From IMG/VR virus record IMGVR_UViG_3300009506_000103, positions 1 through 37,529 of that record: 37,529 nt of DNA. One strand, given 5' to 3'. The notes under the pieces were generated by a model. The model worked only from the letters and a program-made list of their open reading frames with translations. It was not told where the DNA came from and ran no database searches. Both the position numbers and the translations under genes were made by a program. Source of the DNA: a virus. This document shows positions 11,988 through 20,779 of this stretch, in pieces. Each line of letters opens with the position of its first letter. Position 1 is the stretch's first letter.

Positions 11988-13184
11988 ATGGATAATAAAC
12001 GCGTTATTTGTTGCGATAAAATTCACCTAGCCAAAGCAAAAATCACCGATGATGGCTTCATCGAAGGTGAGGCTGTTTTAACTAGGGCTGGTATTTTTAA
12101 ATATATTACTGCTGATGGTAAAGTCTCAAGAAGATTTAGACCGCCAGAGGAAGTAACTAAAAAAGCTCATCTTGACTCTATGAAAATGATGCCAATTACT
12201 GAAAGACATCCTACAGAAAGATGGGTCGATTCAAAAAATGCCAAGCAACATATGGTCGGGCAGACCGGCGAAAATGTCAGGGTGATTAGCGACAGACCGA
12301 TTGCCTCAATAAAGATTTTAGACCATTCCGCTGTAGAAAAAGTTAAAAGCGGAGAACTAAAAGAATTAAGTTTGGGTTATACGGCTATTTTAGACCATAC
12401 ACCGGGCAGTTTTAATGGCGAACAATATGATTGTGTGCAGCGCGATATGATTTGCAATCATTTAGCGTTAGTCCCGCATGGCCGGGCAAATGCTGAAAAT
12501 CAGGGCGAATTTGCACAAATAAATTTGTGCGATTCAAACGATGCAATTTTAGATTCTAACGTGGACGACATTTTTGTTGATTTTAACAATGTGAACGGGG
12601 GAACAGATATGCCAAATATGGTAAAAATAACATTAGACGGCATCCAATATGATGCTGCTCCTGAGGTTGCAAATGCGCTTGAAAAGGCAAAGTCTGCAAC
12701 TACGGAAAAACAGAAACAGCTTGATGATGCCGCGGTGGCATATCAAAAAATAAAATCCGATATGGAAGTTTTACAAGGAAAGCATGATGTCATTGCTGAT
12801 GAGCTTAAAAAAGCTAAAGCACATAATGACTCTTTAGACATCACTTCTTTAGTTAAAGCAAGAGTTAAGGTGCTTGATAGTGCCAGAGACATTTTAACTG
12901 AAAAAGAAGCCGAAAAAATAGAGGATATGAGCGATATTGAGATTAAAAAGACTGTCGTTAAGGCAATGCTTCCTAATATTAATTTAGACGGGAAAAATGA
13001 CCTCTATATTGAAGCATGTTTTGATACTTGCTTAGATTTACAGCCTGATAAAGATGCTATAGCTTCTCAAAGGTTGTTAGCTGGTTCTGTCGGCGGGAAA
13101 ACTGTTGATGAAAACGATGCGCGCGACAGAATGATTGCCCGTATGTTTAATGGCGGCAAAGATGCCAAAAAAGAGGAGAAATAA
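11988..13184 (+). CDS. Prohead protease with C-terminal scaffold (DUF2213)
   Basis: 398 aa. Residues 1-170 match the DUF2213 family of putative prohead proteases: P-I-T-E-R-H-P with His74, K-E-L-S-L-G-Y with Ser128, and C-N-H-L-A-L-V with His158, consistent with a herpesvirus/HK97-type serine protease. Residues from about 208 on are a long charged coiled coil typical of scaffolding proteins. It would cleave scaffold and capsid delta domains during head maturation. There is no ribosome-binding site at the ATG, fitting a leaderless start. An internal start can make the scaffold alone. Confidence 0.82.
   Translation: MDNKRVICCDKIHLAKAKITDDGFIEGEAVLTRAGIFKYITADGKVSRRFRPPEEVTKKAHLDSMKMMPITERHPTERWVDSKNAKQHMVGQTGENVRVISDRPIASIKILDHSAVEKVKSGELKELSLGYTAILDHTPGSFNGEQYDCVQRDMICNHLALVPHGRANAENQGEFAQINLCDSNDAILDSNVDDIFVDFNNVNGGTDMPNMVKITLDGIQYDAAPEVANALEKAKSATTEKQKQLDDAAVAYQKIKSDMEVLQGKHDVIADELKKAKAHNDSLDITSLVKARVKVLDSARDILTEKEAEKIEDMSDIEIKKTVVKAMLPNINLDGKNDLYIEACFDTCLDLQPDKDAIASQRLLAGSVGGKTVDENDARDRMIARMFNGGKDAKKEEK
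12609..13184 (+). CDS. Internal in-frame start for a separate scaffold protein (candidate)
   Basis: Within the protease-scaffold gene, GGGGG stands 8 nt before an in-frame ATG at codon 208, exactly where the protease part ends and the coiled coil begins. Translation there would yield a 191-aa scaffold, the same nested arrangement as lambda C/Nu3 and other protease-scaffold pairs. The start signal is seen; production of the product is inferred. Confidence 0.55.
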   Translation: MPNMVKITLDGIQYDAAPEVANALEKAKSATTEKQKQLDDAAVAYQKIKSDMEVLQGKHDVIADELKKAKAHNDSLDITSLVKARVKVLDSARDILTEKEAEKIEDMSDIEIKKTVVKAMLPNINLDGKNDLYIEACFDTCLDLQPDKDAIASQRLLAGSVGGKTVDENDARDRMIARMFNGGKDAKKEEK

Positions 13185-13186
13185 TC

Positions 13187-13666
13187 ATGCCACAGTTAAC
13201 TTATGATTTCGAAATGAAAGCTGCCGTTGCAGGAATGGTAGTAGATTTACAAAATGCAAATATTAAAAGCCGTGCCGCTGAAGTAGACATTGATTTTGGT
13301 TTAGGCTTAGTTCAAGGTACAGACCCAGAAAAACAGGTAAAGCTCCCTACCGCTACTGGCCAAAAATTTGAAGGCATCAGCGTTGAGCAATGGACTGTTA
13401 GACAGGATATAAACACTCAAGATGGCGTTTATAAAGCTAAAGATAATATGGCCGTTCTTAGACAAGGCCTTATCTGGGTAAGAATTGACCAAGACGTGCA
13501 AATTAATGACCCAGTTTATGTCAGACATACCAGCACTAGTGGTAAAGAAGGCTATTTTAGAAAAGATGCCGATACCGATAAGGCTGATTTAGTACCTAGC
13601 GCAATTTTCAGAAGTACCGCAACTGCGGATGAAGGAATTGCTCAAGTTGAAATTAACATACCATAA
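13187..13666 (+). CDS. Head decoration/cement protein
   Basis: 159 aa, beta-rich, resembling the structural cement proteins (DUF2190-like/gp24-type) that follow DUF2213 genes in related phages. The sequence pattern of an early M-x-A-A-V-A-G-M-V-V-D, then W-T-V-x-Q, and a V-x-V-x-D-V beta core fits. It probably coats the outside of the capsid. AGGAG precedes the ATG. Confidence 0.72.
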   Translation: MPQLTYDFEMKAAVAGMVVDLQNANIKSRAAEVDIDFGLGLVQGTDPEKQVKLPTATGQKFEGISVEQWTVRQDINTQDGVYKAKDNMAVLRQGLIWVRIDQDVQINDPVYVRHTSTSGKEGYFRKDADTDKADLVPSAIFRSTATADEGIAQVEINIP

Positions 13667-13684
13667 TAAGGTAAGGGGGATAAA

Positions 13685-14635
13685 ATGTTAAATAATAGAA
13701 TAGAAAGAGCTAAAGGCGTGTTTATGGATGAGGCCGGCATCGGATTTTTTAAAACGGAATTACTTTACATAAAAAATATGGTATATGACACACAATATGC
13801 CGATTTAAAAGCCGCAAGCGGGATGTTATTTCCTATTTCCAATGAAGCAGACCCTGCAGACGATAAAATCGTATGGCGCGAGTTTGATAAGGTTGGTTCT
13901 GCAAAAATAGTTAATAGTTATGCTAATGACTTTCCTAATGTTGAAGTAAAAGGAAAAGAAAACATATCAGACGTGCGCCGTATAGGTTCAAGTTATAGAT
14001 ATAATTGGGATGAAATTTTAAAATCCCGTAAGACCGGAAAATCATTAGACACTCGTAGAGCAGAAGCCTGCCGTAGAGCCAATGACCAAGAAGTTGAAAG
14101 AATTGCTTGGTTTGGTGATGCAGAAAATAATTTGCCGGGATTTTTTAGTAATGACAATGTTCCTAGCTATACTGTAGCGGCTGATGGTGACGGCGGTTCA
14201 ACAAAATGGGTTGATAAAAGCGGTTTACAAATATTGCGCGATATGAACGATTTGGTTGATGGTATTGTAGAATTAACAAAAGAAATCGAGATACCAGACA
14301 CTTTATTATTGCCTACCAAACAATATAATTTAATCAAAACAACTTTGGTTACACCATATTCAAGCAGGTATATTTTAGACCAATTTTTAAGTAATGCTGC
14401 TTATATTAAACAAGTTATATCTGTTCCCAGATTAGCTGGCGTAGGTACTGGTGACTCAGATGTCATGATTGCTTACAAAATGGATATTCAAAAAGTAAGT
14501 CTTGAAATTCCAGAGCCATTTAATCAGTTAGCACCGCAGCAAAAAGTTATGGAATTTAAAGTTCCAGTAACTAGCAAATGTGGTGGTTTGTTAATTTATA
14601 AGCCATTGTCTTTTGCAATAGGCGAGGGTATTTAA
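13685..14635 (+). CDS. Major capsid protein (DUF2184 family)
   Basis: 316 aa, the usual length for DUF2184 capsid proteins of HK97 fold. Characteristic segments include V-Y-D-T-Q-Y-A-D-L near residue 40, the Y-R-Y-N-W-D-E-I pre-core segment, and A-C-R-R-A-N-D-Q-E-V-E-R-I-A-W-F-G-D. The strong AAGGTAAGGGG site upstream of the ATG suits a highly expressed virion protein. It is located directly after the decoration protein as in related phages. Confidence 0.85.
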   Translation: MLNNRIERAKGVFMDEAGIGFFKTELLYIKNMVYDTQYADLKAASGMLFPISNEADPADDKIVWREFDKVGSAKIVNSYANDFPNVEVKGKENISDVRRIGSSYRYNWDEILKSRKTGKSLDTRRAEACRRANDQEVERIAWFGDAENNLPGFFSNDNVPSYTVAADGDGGSTKWVDKSGLQILRDMNDLVDGIVELTKEIEIPDTLLLPTKQYNLIKTTLVTPYSSRYILDQFLSNAAYIKQVISVPRLAGVGTGDSDVMIAYKMDIQKVSLEIPEPFNQLAPQQKVMEFKVPVTSKCGGLLIYKPLSFAIGEGI

Positions 14636-14636
14636 T

Positions 14637-15035
14637 ATGTTAGTTAGATATAATAAGAAAAATATTTATGGCATTTTGGGTTTTCGGTTTATGCCCGGAG
14701 TTAATAAAGTCGATGCTAAATTATTTGATAAAATGAAAGAATATAAAGCCTTTCAGTTTCGATTAGATAATAAAATCATAGAAGTTGTTGACTCCGAAGA
14801 CGCTCCATCTCGCGCTAATGAAGGAAAAAGTGCCTATGCGAATAAAAGCGTTAAGGAAATGAAAGCATTAATCGGTGACATGTATATTCCTGAATTGTTA
14901 AAACAAATAAAGGAAGAAGACAAAAGGCCACAGATACATGAGGCGGTAGACGCTCAACTCAAGGAAATAGAGCTTACAGAAGAAGAGAAAAAACAAGCTA
15001 CTGAACATAAAAACAAACCGGATAAAACCGAATAA
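14637..15035 (+). CDS. Head-gene-associated protein, 132 aa
   Basis: The N-terminal half (about 1-50) has a small beta domain with F-M-P-G-V-N-K-V-D, a pattern seen in short proteins between capsid and connector genes. The C-terminal half is a charged, Lys/Glu-rich helix. It starts one base after the capsid stop. Exact role unknown; possibly a connector or assembly factor. Confidence 0.55.
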   Translation: MLVRYNKKNIYGILGFRFMPGVNKVDAKLFDKMKEYKAFQFRLDNKIIEVVDSEDAPSRANEGKSAYANKSVKEMKALIGDMYIPELLKQIKEEDKRPQIHEAVDAQLKEIELTEEEKKQATEHKNKPDKTE

Positions 15036-15040
15036 TTTTT

Positions 15041-15388
15041 ATGACAATAGAGGATGTTTTACAATGTGTAGCACCGGAGTTTGATGCTATAGCTCCAAAT
15101 ATTATTACGTGTATTAAAGGATTGGCACTTAATGAGGTTGACGAATTAACGTTTGATAAGGATTATGAGGCAGCTGTGGCCTACTTAATGGCTCATATGC
15201 TGGCAATCAGGGAATATCGCAAGGGAAATTCCGGTTCTTTTGTAACGCAATTACGCGAGGGGGATTTGCAAAAAAGTTTTGCTGCCCCCGAGTCGCTTGA
15301 TACTACTTCTTTAAGCGATACTGCATATGGGCGAGAATTTTTACGTTTAAGAGGATTGCATGTAATTGGAGCTATATGTGTCAGTTAA
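15041..15388 (+). CDS. Head completion/adaptor protein (DUF4054)
   Basis: 115 aa, helical, with the family pattern A-P-E-F-D at the N-terminus, a central A-Y-L-M-A-H-M-L helix, the G-S-F-V-T-Q-L-R-E-G-D-L-Q-K-S-F turn and a late T-A-Y-G-R-E-F-L. DUF4054 proteins occupy the head-to-tail adaptor position after the capsid gene. The 3' end overlaps the next gene. Confidence 0.75.
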   Translation: MTIEDVLQCVAPEFDAIAPNIITCIKGLALNEVDELTFDKDYEAAVAYLMAHMLAIREYRKGNSGSFVTQLREGDLQKSFAAPESLDTTSLSDTAYGREFLRLRGLHVIGAICVS

Positions 15389-15854
15389 TAAAGTCATCGA
15401 TAAGAACGCAAACTACCTACGTTTTAGAAAGACTCTAAAATCTCTCGATAATTCATATGTAAAAGTCGGTTACCCGGAAGGAAAAAATCCTTATCCGGGT
15501 GGCGCATCAGTAGCAGAAATAGCAATTTATAATGAGTTTGGAACTGAGAGAAATGGACAAGAGGCTATACCATCCAGACCATTTTTTTCTAATGCTTTTG
15601 ATAAAAACAGAGAAGAATTGAATAATTTAATTAAAGACCTGTATTATAAAATATTAGCATTTCAATTAAACGTTTCGCGTGGTCTCGATTTAATTGGGCT
15701 TTTTATGGTCGGAAAAATTCAGAAGGAAATAGTCGATTTGCGCGAGCCACCTAATAAAGAATCTACAAAGAAACACAAAAAAGGCGTAGATAATCCATTA
15801 ATTGATACCGGCCATATGAAAAATAGTACAACTTATGAAAAGGTGGTTAAATAA
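15378..15854 (+). CDS. Tail completion/neck protein, 158 aa
   Basis: Start chosen at GTG 15378, preceded by TTGGAG, rather than the upstream TTG at 15366. The A-E-I-A-I-Y-N-E-F-G-T...I-P-S-R-P-F-F segment is shared with HK97 gp10-like and related neck proteins that bind at the head-tail joint. The remaining C-terminal part is helical and basic. It overlaps its neighbours, so translation is coupled. Confidence 0.65.
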   Translation: MSVNKVIDKNANYLRFRKTLKSLDNSYVKVGYPEGKNPYPGGASVAEIAIYNEFGTERNGQEAIPSRPFFSNAFDKNREELNNLIKDLYYKILAFQLNVSRGLDLIGLFMVGKIQKEIVDLREPPNKESTKKHKKGVDNPLIDTGHMKNSTTYEKVVK

Positions 15855-16219
15855 TGTTTGACCAGTTTAGACAGGATGTTACCGTAATTCCGAAAAATCC
15901 AGGCTATGTAAATACTAAAGGCCAATGGATTGAGTCAGATGGAACACCTTTTGTTATTCGAGCATCAGTTCAGCCGGCATCACCACGAGAGATGGAGTTA
16001 TTACCAGAGGGTAGATATACAAGCGAAATTTTAAGGTTATATTCAGATATAAGATTAAATACTGTAGATACAAGAAATGGGATAAATGCTGACATTGTAA
16101 TTTTAGGATTAGATGTTGAAATTGATGACCGCTTTGAGTTGGCACAAGTTTTTCCTTGGCAAAATATGGTTATATCTCATTTTAAAATGCTAATAGCAAA
16201 AGTTGAGCAGGGTCAATAA
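15854..16219 (+). CDS. Head-tail joining (stopper-like) protein, 121 aa
   Basis: Small beta-rich protein in the stopper position between the neck and tail-terminator genes. No diagnostic motif is visible beyond the length and order; the central P-A-S-P-R-E-M-E-L-L-P-E-G segment is common in proteins of this slot. Start overlaps the preceding stop. Confidence 0.55.
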   Translation: MFDQFRQDVTVIPKNPGYVNTKGQWIESDGTPFVIRASVQPASPREMELLPEGRYTSEILRLYSDIRLNTVDTRNGINADIVILGLDVEIDDRFELAQVFPWQNMVISHFKMLIAKVEQGQ

Positions 16220-16220
16220 T

Positions 16221-16760
16221 ATGTTAGTTTCAGAATTACAGGAATTATTTGTCACGTGGTGTAAAGATAATTGCGGAATAGTTGACGCAAAAATAATCTG
16301 GGATTACCAAAACCTGCCAAAATTACCGAGGCCTTATTTATCATTAGCTATTACCTCTATTACTCAATTTGGATTTAATGAAATCAGAGAGCCGGACGAT
16401 AATGGAATAGGTCAAATAGTGGCTCAAGATTTAATGGTTTTAAGAATAAACGCCTACGGTGCTGATGATAAACAAGGTTTTGATGCTTTTGATATATTGG
16501 AAAGATTAAAACTCTCTACTTACAAAGAAAGCACCGCAACTACGTTCGATGAAAAAGTAGCTTTTTTATCGGTTTTAAGCATGAGCAATATTTCTCAAAT
16601 AATAAATACCGGCTTTGAATGTAGGGCATCTATGGACACGCAATGGATGCTTGCCACATCGATTGAGGATGATGTCGGACTTATCGAACACGTTATTGCT
16701 AACGGAAAAATTACTAACTACAATGGTGATATAATTAAACAAGTTACTACAGAGGTGTAA
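16221..16760 (+). CDS. Tail terminator protein, 179 aa
   Basis: Start chosen at the ATG at 16221, directly after the upstream stop. Residues 1-110 have the alpha-beta layout of phage neck/tail-terminator proteins (N-L-P-K-L-P-R-P-Y-L-S-L-A-I-T, then a beta strand with D-L-M-V-L-R-I-N-A-Y-G). It ends the tail tube and joins it to the head. It lies directly before the sheath gene, as in other small myoviruses. Confidence 0.68.
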   Translation: MLVSELQELFVTWCKDNCGIVDAKIIWDYQNLPKLPRPYLSLAITSITQFGFNEIREPDDNGIGQIVAQDLMVLRINAYGADDKQGFDAFDILERLKLSTYKESTATTFDEKVAFLSVLSMSNISQIINTGFECRASMDTQWMLATSIEDDVGLIEHVIANGKITNYNGDIIKQVTTEV

Positions 16761-16761
16761 A

Positions 16762-18090
16762 ATGACTGATACAACTAAAATAATAAATATTACAGTCACA
16801 AGAGATGACTTTAATATTACGCAAGAAGGTTTTGGGACTCCTTTGGTTTTAGCTCCGCATGTTTCATGGACTGATTATACACGCCAATATTCTAACCTTA
16901 ATGAAGTTGGTGAGGATTTTGCGGACGACTCTAAAGTTTATCAATGGGCATTAAAAATATTTTCTCAAAGCCCAAGACCACCAGTTTTAAAAGTCGGAAG
17001 GCGACAAGTCGATACTATTGATATTGAAATTAAAAATGTCGTTGCAAATACCGAATATAAAACTATTATAAACGGGACGGCTTTTACATTTCCATCCGGA
17101 GCAACTCCAACGAATTTAACTATTGCGGCCGGTTTAGTAGCGGCAATTAATGGTGGAACTGAACCAGTGACGGCAGTAGATAATACTGATGGCACTTATA
17201 CATTAAATGCCGATACATCAGGTGTCGCATTCTCTGCGGTAGTAGATGTTAACCAAGAAATAAACCAAGCATTTACCCCGTTAAATGACATAGTAGTTGA
17301 TGTGCAAAAAATACAGGAAAATGATAATGACTGGTACGCGATAGATGAACTTGAATATGCCGAGCAGACAGATTTGGCGGCATACATCGAAACTCAGGAA
17401 AAAATCTATGCCGTATTTACCGATGACCCAAATGTCATTAATCAAAATAAAGCTACTGATACCACATCCATTGCTGCATTATTGCACGCTGGAAATTATG
17501 ACCGCTCATTTGTTGTTTATACTGGTCAGTCAAGCCCAAGCGACCCAACAGCACCAAATGCCAAATATATTGAGGCTGCATTGCTTGGAAAACAATTACC
17601 TACTGACCCGGGCAGCACGACATGGGCAAATAAAAACCTTGCAGGAGTTCCAGCAGATAATCTTAACAGCACCCAATATGACAATGCATTATCAAAAAAA
17701 TGTAATGTTTATACCTTGTTTGGAGGTCGGGGCTTTACAAGAGATGGAACTGTAGCCAGCGGTGAATATATTGACGTAATTAGAGGTATAGACTGGTTTG
17801 TCGCAAGATTAAGAGAAAGACTTTTAACTTTGTTAGCCGAATCACCAAAAATACCTTATACAGACCATGGTGTTGCATTACTTGAGTCTCAGCTTAGGGC
17901 GCAAATTCAGGATGGTATAGCCGCAGGTTTAATCGATGATGATATAAATACTTATTATGTAACTACTAAGCTTGTTAAAGATGTAGACCAAGTGGACAGG
18001 GAAAATAGAATTTATCGTCATTTAGAATGGCAATGGCGCGCGGCTGGTGCAATCCATAATCTGGTTGTAACTGGCCGGGTAACATTTTAA
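16762..18090 (+). CDS. Contractile tail sheath protein (DUF3383)
   Basis: 442 aa. The start pattern I-I-N-I-T-V-T-R-D-D, the G-F-G-T-P-L-V-L-A segment and the late F-V-A-R-L-R-E-R-L-L-T-L-L match DUF3383 sheath proteins. It includes an inserted domain (about 85-200) with the V-x-I-N-G-T-A-F-T-F beta pattern. It polymerises around the tube and contracts to drive injection, establishing the myovirus type. Confidence 0.87.
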   Translation: MTDTTKIINITVTRDDFNITQEGFGTPLVLAPHVSWTDYTRQYSNLNEVGEDFADDSKVYQWALKIFSQSPRPPVLKVGRRQVDTIDIEIKNVVANTEYKTIINGTAFTFPSGATPTNLTIAAGLVAAINGGTEPVTAVDNTDGTYTLNADTSGVAFSAVVDVNQEINQAFTPLNDIVVDVQKIQENDNDWYAIDELEYAEQTDLAAYIETQEKIYAVFTDDPNVINQNKATDTTSIAALLHAGNYDRSFVVYTGQSSPSDPTAPNAKYIEAALLGKQLPTDPGSTTWANKNLAGVPADNLNSTQYDNALSKKCNVYTLFGGRGFTRDGTVASGEYIDVIRGIDWFVARLRERLLTLLAESPKIPYTDHGVALLESQLRAQIQDGIAAGLIDDDINTYYVTTKLVKDVDQVDRENRIYRHLEWQWRAAGAIHNLVVTGRVTF

Positions 18091-18109
18091 ATAATAGGGG
18101 GTAATTGAA

Positions 18110-18541
18110 ATGATAAACGAACCAAGAATTTACTCACCAAAAGAGGGGCTTTTAACTATTAGTGGAATACCAATATCAGGTTATGGTACTGGTACTTATA
18201 TTAATTTAACCTTTCCTAATAACCTTTATAATGATACTGAAGGTGCAGATGGTGAAATCGCAAGAACAGAAGTGGCAAATGGATTGAAAGCCGAGTTAAC
18301 AATCAATATTATAGATACGGCAAGAAGTAATGATTTGTTATGGGCTTTAATGTACGCATCACGTGCGGCAAAAAGTACATATCCTATATTGTTTAAAGAT
18401 TTAAACGGTACTACTACATGGGAATGTACTTACTCTTGGAATAAAAAAGCACCTGATTTTGCTAAAGATAAAGACGGTGCGACTAATAGGGTATGGATTT
18501 TTACATTGGCAGAAGTTCTTGGAATTATAGGGGGTAATTAA
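18110..18541 (+). CDS. Tail tube protein (DUF3277)
   Basis: 143 aa, the typical length of DUF3277 tube subunits that follow DUF3383 sheaths. It has the small beta-barrel pattern with G-Y-G-T-G-T-Y-I-N-L and D-G-E-I-A-R-T-E-V-A-N-G. It forms the inner tube. A GGGGGTAATTG site precedes the ATG. Confidence 0.78.
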   Translation: MINEPRIYSPKEGLLTISGIPISGYGTGTYINLTFPNNLYNDTEGADGEIARTEVANGLKAELTINIIDTARSNDLLWALMYASRAAKSTYPILFKDLNGTTTWECTYSWNKKAPDFAKDKDGATNRVWIFTLAEVLGIIGGN

Positions 18542-19029
18542 TGTTATTAACGCCAAATGAAAAAAAAATACTAGGACATGATTATACTTGCGTAGTTCAT
18601 ACCGGAAGTGAAGGGTTAGAATTATTGTCTAACATTATGAATTATGTAGCAATAGCAAGTGATTCTTTAAAGAACCTTAGCGGGATAAAGATTGAGTCTT
18701 TATCTCAGTTAACGGAAGAAGAGGGAATAAAAATCATAACTACATTGGTTCAGATGTTGCCGGCAATAATGGATAAAGGATTTTTAAAATTCACTCTTAA
18801 AATGCTCGCAAATACTACAAGAGATGGCCAATCGCTTAATGATGTCCGTGCTTTTGATGCTATATTTGCTGGTAATTTTTCAGAGTTATTTGCTGCATTA
18901 GCATGGGTAATTTATGTTAATTTTTATAAGGATATAAAAAATGTTTTTACGAATGCCCTGAATCAGCTGAAAACAACAGGTTACGGTCAAAAATTCACGA
19001 CATTGTTGAGCGACTTCCAGAAAAGTTAA
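18541..19029 (+). CDS. Tail assembly chaperone, short form
   Basis: 162 aa zero-frame product located between tube and tape measure, the standard place for the tail chaperone. The protein is helical with no catalytic motif. Its last part is replaced in the long form after a -1 frameshift at 18936-18942. It should bind the tape measure and guide tube assembly. Confidence 0.72.
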   Translation: MLLTPNEKKILGHDYTCVVHTGSEGLELLSNIMNYVAIASDSLKNLSGIKIESLSQLTEEEGIKIITTLVQMLPAIMDKGFLKFTLKMLANTTRDGQSLNDVRAFDAIFAGNFSELFAALAWVIYVNFYKDIKNVFTNALNQLKTTGYGQKFTTLLSDFQKS

Positions 19030-19214
19030 AACAACGATTAATTATTTGGCGTATAGTTGATGCAGGGCTTGCAACGAGAGAAGAGGTTGAAAGCTGGTCA
19101 TATGCCATGATTATTGAAGCGTCCAGCTATCTAAACCTAAAAACACAAATTGAGGATTTAGTTAAAGATGATATTGCGAGAGCTGCTAACAATTCTAGGG
19201 TTCAAAGCCGATGA
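18541..19214 (+). CDS. Tail assembly chaperone, -1 frameshifted long form
   Basis: Residues 1-134 come from the zero frame to codon 18940-18942; reading then continues in the -1 frame from 18942 to the TGA at 19212-19214, adding 90 residues (224 in all). The extension is coherent: W-R-I-V-D-A-G-L-A-T-R-E-E-V-E-S-W-S-Y resembles the second domain of such chaperones in other tailed phages. This open segment accounts for the otherwise empty 19030-19167 stretch and overlaps the tape-measure start by 47 nt. Confidence 0.7.
18936..18942 (+). promoter_or_regulatory. Slippery heptamer A_AAA_AAT for programmed -1 frameshift
   Basis: In the zero frame the codons are ATA-AAA-AAT, giving the canonical X_XXY_YYZ heptamer. 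The -1 frame is open from here through 19214. No strong stimulatory hairpin is obvious downstream; a CCTG/CAGG pairing is weak. Confidence 0.65.
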
Positions 19215-20775
19215 TAAGGTTTTAACCGCCTATGACAAAAAGATAATAGATTTAAAAAAGAATCTTTTGCTTGTTACAACGGCCGCCACGGCAGTAGCCA
19301 CAGCAATTTTTGGAATAACAGAGTCAGCCGCTCGGGCAGGCGATGAGTTAGATAAGACTAAAGATTTAACTGGTTTGTCTGTAGAACAATTACAAAGATT
19401 GCGTGGCGCGGCAAAATTGGCCGGTGTTGATATTGACGGAATAACAATATCAATGCAATTATTTAGCCGACAGGTAAGTCAGGCTGCTATGGGTCAGCAA
19501 ATGTCTGTTAGAGCATTTCAGATGCTCGGAATTAGCATTTTTGGTGCTAATGGAAAGTTAAAGGATAACCACACGTTATTGCTGGAAGTGGCTGATGCTT
19601 TTAGCAAATTACATAATCAACAAGTAAAAACAGATTTAGCATTGCAATTATTTGGTCGCAGTGGCGGTCGAATGGTAAACCTGCTTAAAAACGGTGCGGC
19701 AGGAGTAAAGGAACTAGAAGCAGAATTTAATAAGTTTGGATTTACTCTAAGTGAGGTTCAGTCTAAGCAAGCCGCCCAATTCCAAGATAGATTAACGATG
19801 GTCGGATTTGCTTTAAAAGGATTAAAAAATGCTATAGGAATTGAACTGTTACCACAAGTTTCTAAACTAGTTAATGAATTTCTCAGTTGGTACGCAGCAA
19901 ATAAAAAGGTAATACAGCAGAATTTAATTAATCTATTTAAGGACTTGGCTAAGTTTGTTAAAGTTATAGCAGATATTTTTGGTGCTATGTTATCTACATT
20001 GACAAGCCTAATCAATGTATTTGGCGGATGGAATAAAGTATTAAAAATTACAACGATTTTATTAGGATTGCTTGTTTCTACTAGAATAATCAAAGGATTA
20101 GCCGCGCTTGGTAAAGCAGTTATTGCATTAGCATTAGATTTTAAAAAGCTTGCCAAGATTGAAACAATAGCAAATGCGCTTGTTTTAATATGGCCGGCTA
20201 TTGCCGCTGGCATATTTTTGGTTGCAGACGACATTCGAAACTTTATTAAAGGCAACGATTCTTTATTTGGTGATTTCGTTAAAAAATTTCCTAAGATAGG
20301 TTTTGTATTAATTACAATCGGTAAGGTTTTGAAAGAATTTGGAAAATTGGCTAAAGATGTTTTTGTTTATGGATTGATAGACCCATTAAAGATAGTATGG
20401 GATTTGCTTAAATTTATTGGTAAAGCTGTTGAAGATGTTTTTGGTGTTTTTGAAAAGATAAAGCACCCAATAAAAACGATTAGTGAGGCTATAAAAGCCA
20501 GTCATCATACAAATGCAGCCATAACGTCTGCCGGTGCGCCGGCAAATATAACTAAAATGGCTGCCCGGATAATGACCCCTACATTAGAAGCGGCAACAGC
20601 TCCAGTTAGCAAATCAGTAACAAATAACGTTACCACGCATGTTAACCTACAAGTTCCACATGGAACAACAGACCAGCACGCTAACTTTTTGAAAGATACC
20701 GCAGAGAAAACATTTAACAAGATTTTTGAAAAGCATTTAAAATCTGCTTTAACTCAATTTCCGTTAATGGAGTAG
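19168..20775 (+). CDS. Tape measure protein, 535 aa
   Basis: Long helical protein with an N-terminal coiled segment, Ala-rich hydrophobic stretches (about 33-50) and further membrane-like helices around 265-285, 296-330 and 340-362, typical of tape measure proteins that set tail length and later insert into the membrane. The length implies a short tail, roughly 80 nm if 1.5 angstrom per residue holds. The C-terminal 100 residues form a beta-prone tail. A GAGGA site precedes the ATG, which lies inside the frameshift extension. Confidence 0.82.
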   Translation: MILRELLTILGFKADDKVLTAYDKKIIDLKKNLLLVTTAATAVATAIFGITESAARAGDELDKTKDLTGLSVEQLQRLRGAAKLAGVDIDGITISMQLFSRQVSQAAMGQQMSVRAFQMLGISIFGANGKLKDNHTLLLEVADAFSKLHNQQVKTDLALQLFGRSGGRMVNLLKNGAAGVKELEAEFNKFGFTLSEVQSKQAAQFQDRLTMVGFALKGLKNAIGIELLPQVSKLVNEFLSWYAANKKVIQQNLINLFKDLAKFVKVIADIFGAMLSTLTSLINVFGGWNKVLKITTILLGLLVSTRIIKGLAALGKAVIALALDFKKLAKIETIANALVLIWPAIAAGIFLVADDIRNFIKGNDSLFGDFVKKFPKIGFVLITIGKVLKEFGKLAKDVFVYGLIDPLKIVWDLLKFIGKAVEDVFGVFEKIKHPIKTISEAIKASHHTNAAITSAGAPANITKMAARIMTPTLEAATAPVSKSVTNNVTTHVNLQVPHGTTDQHANFLKDTAEKTFNKIFEKHLKSALTQFPLME

Positions 20776-20779
20776 GTTT

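Noticed and set aside
11823-12026. 67-aa leftward open frame over the divergent control region
   Set aside because: It covers promoters, a terminator hairpin and the start of the protease gene, has no ribosome site and no recognisable protein pattern.
19758-20255. 165-aa leftward open frame against the tape measure gene
   Set aside because: Reverse complement of repetitive helical coding sequence; no promoter, no ribosome site, no family resemblance.
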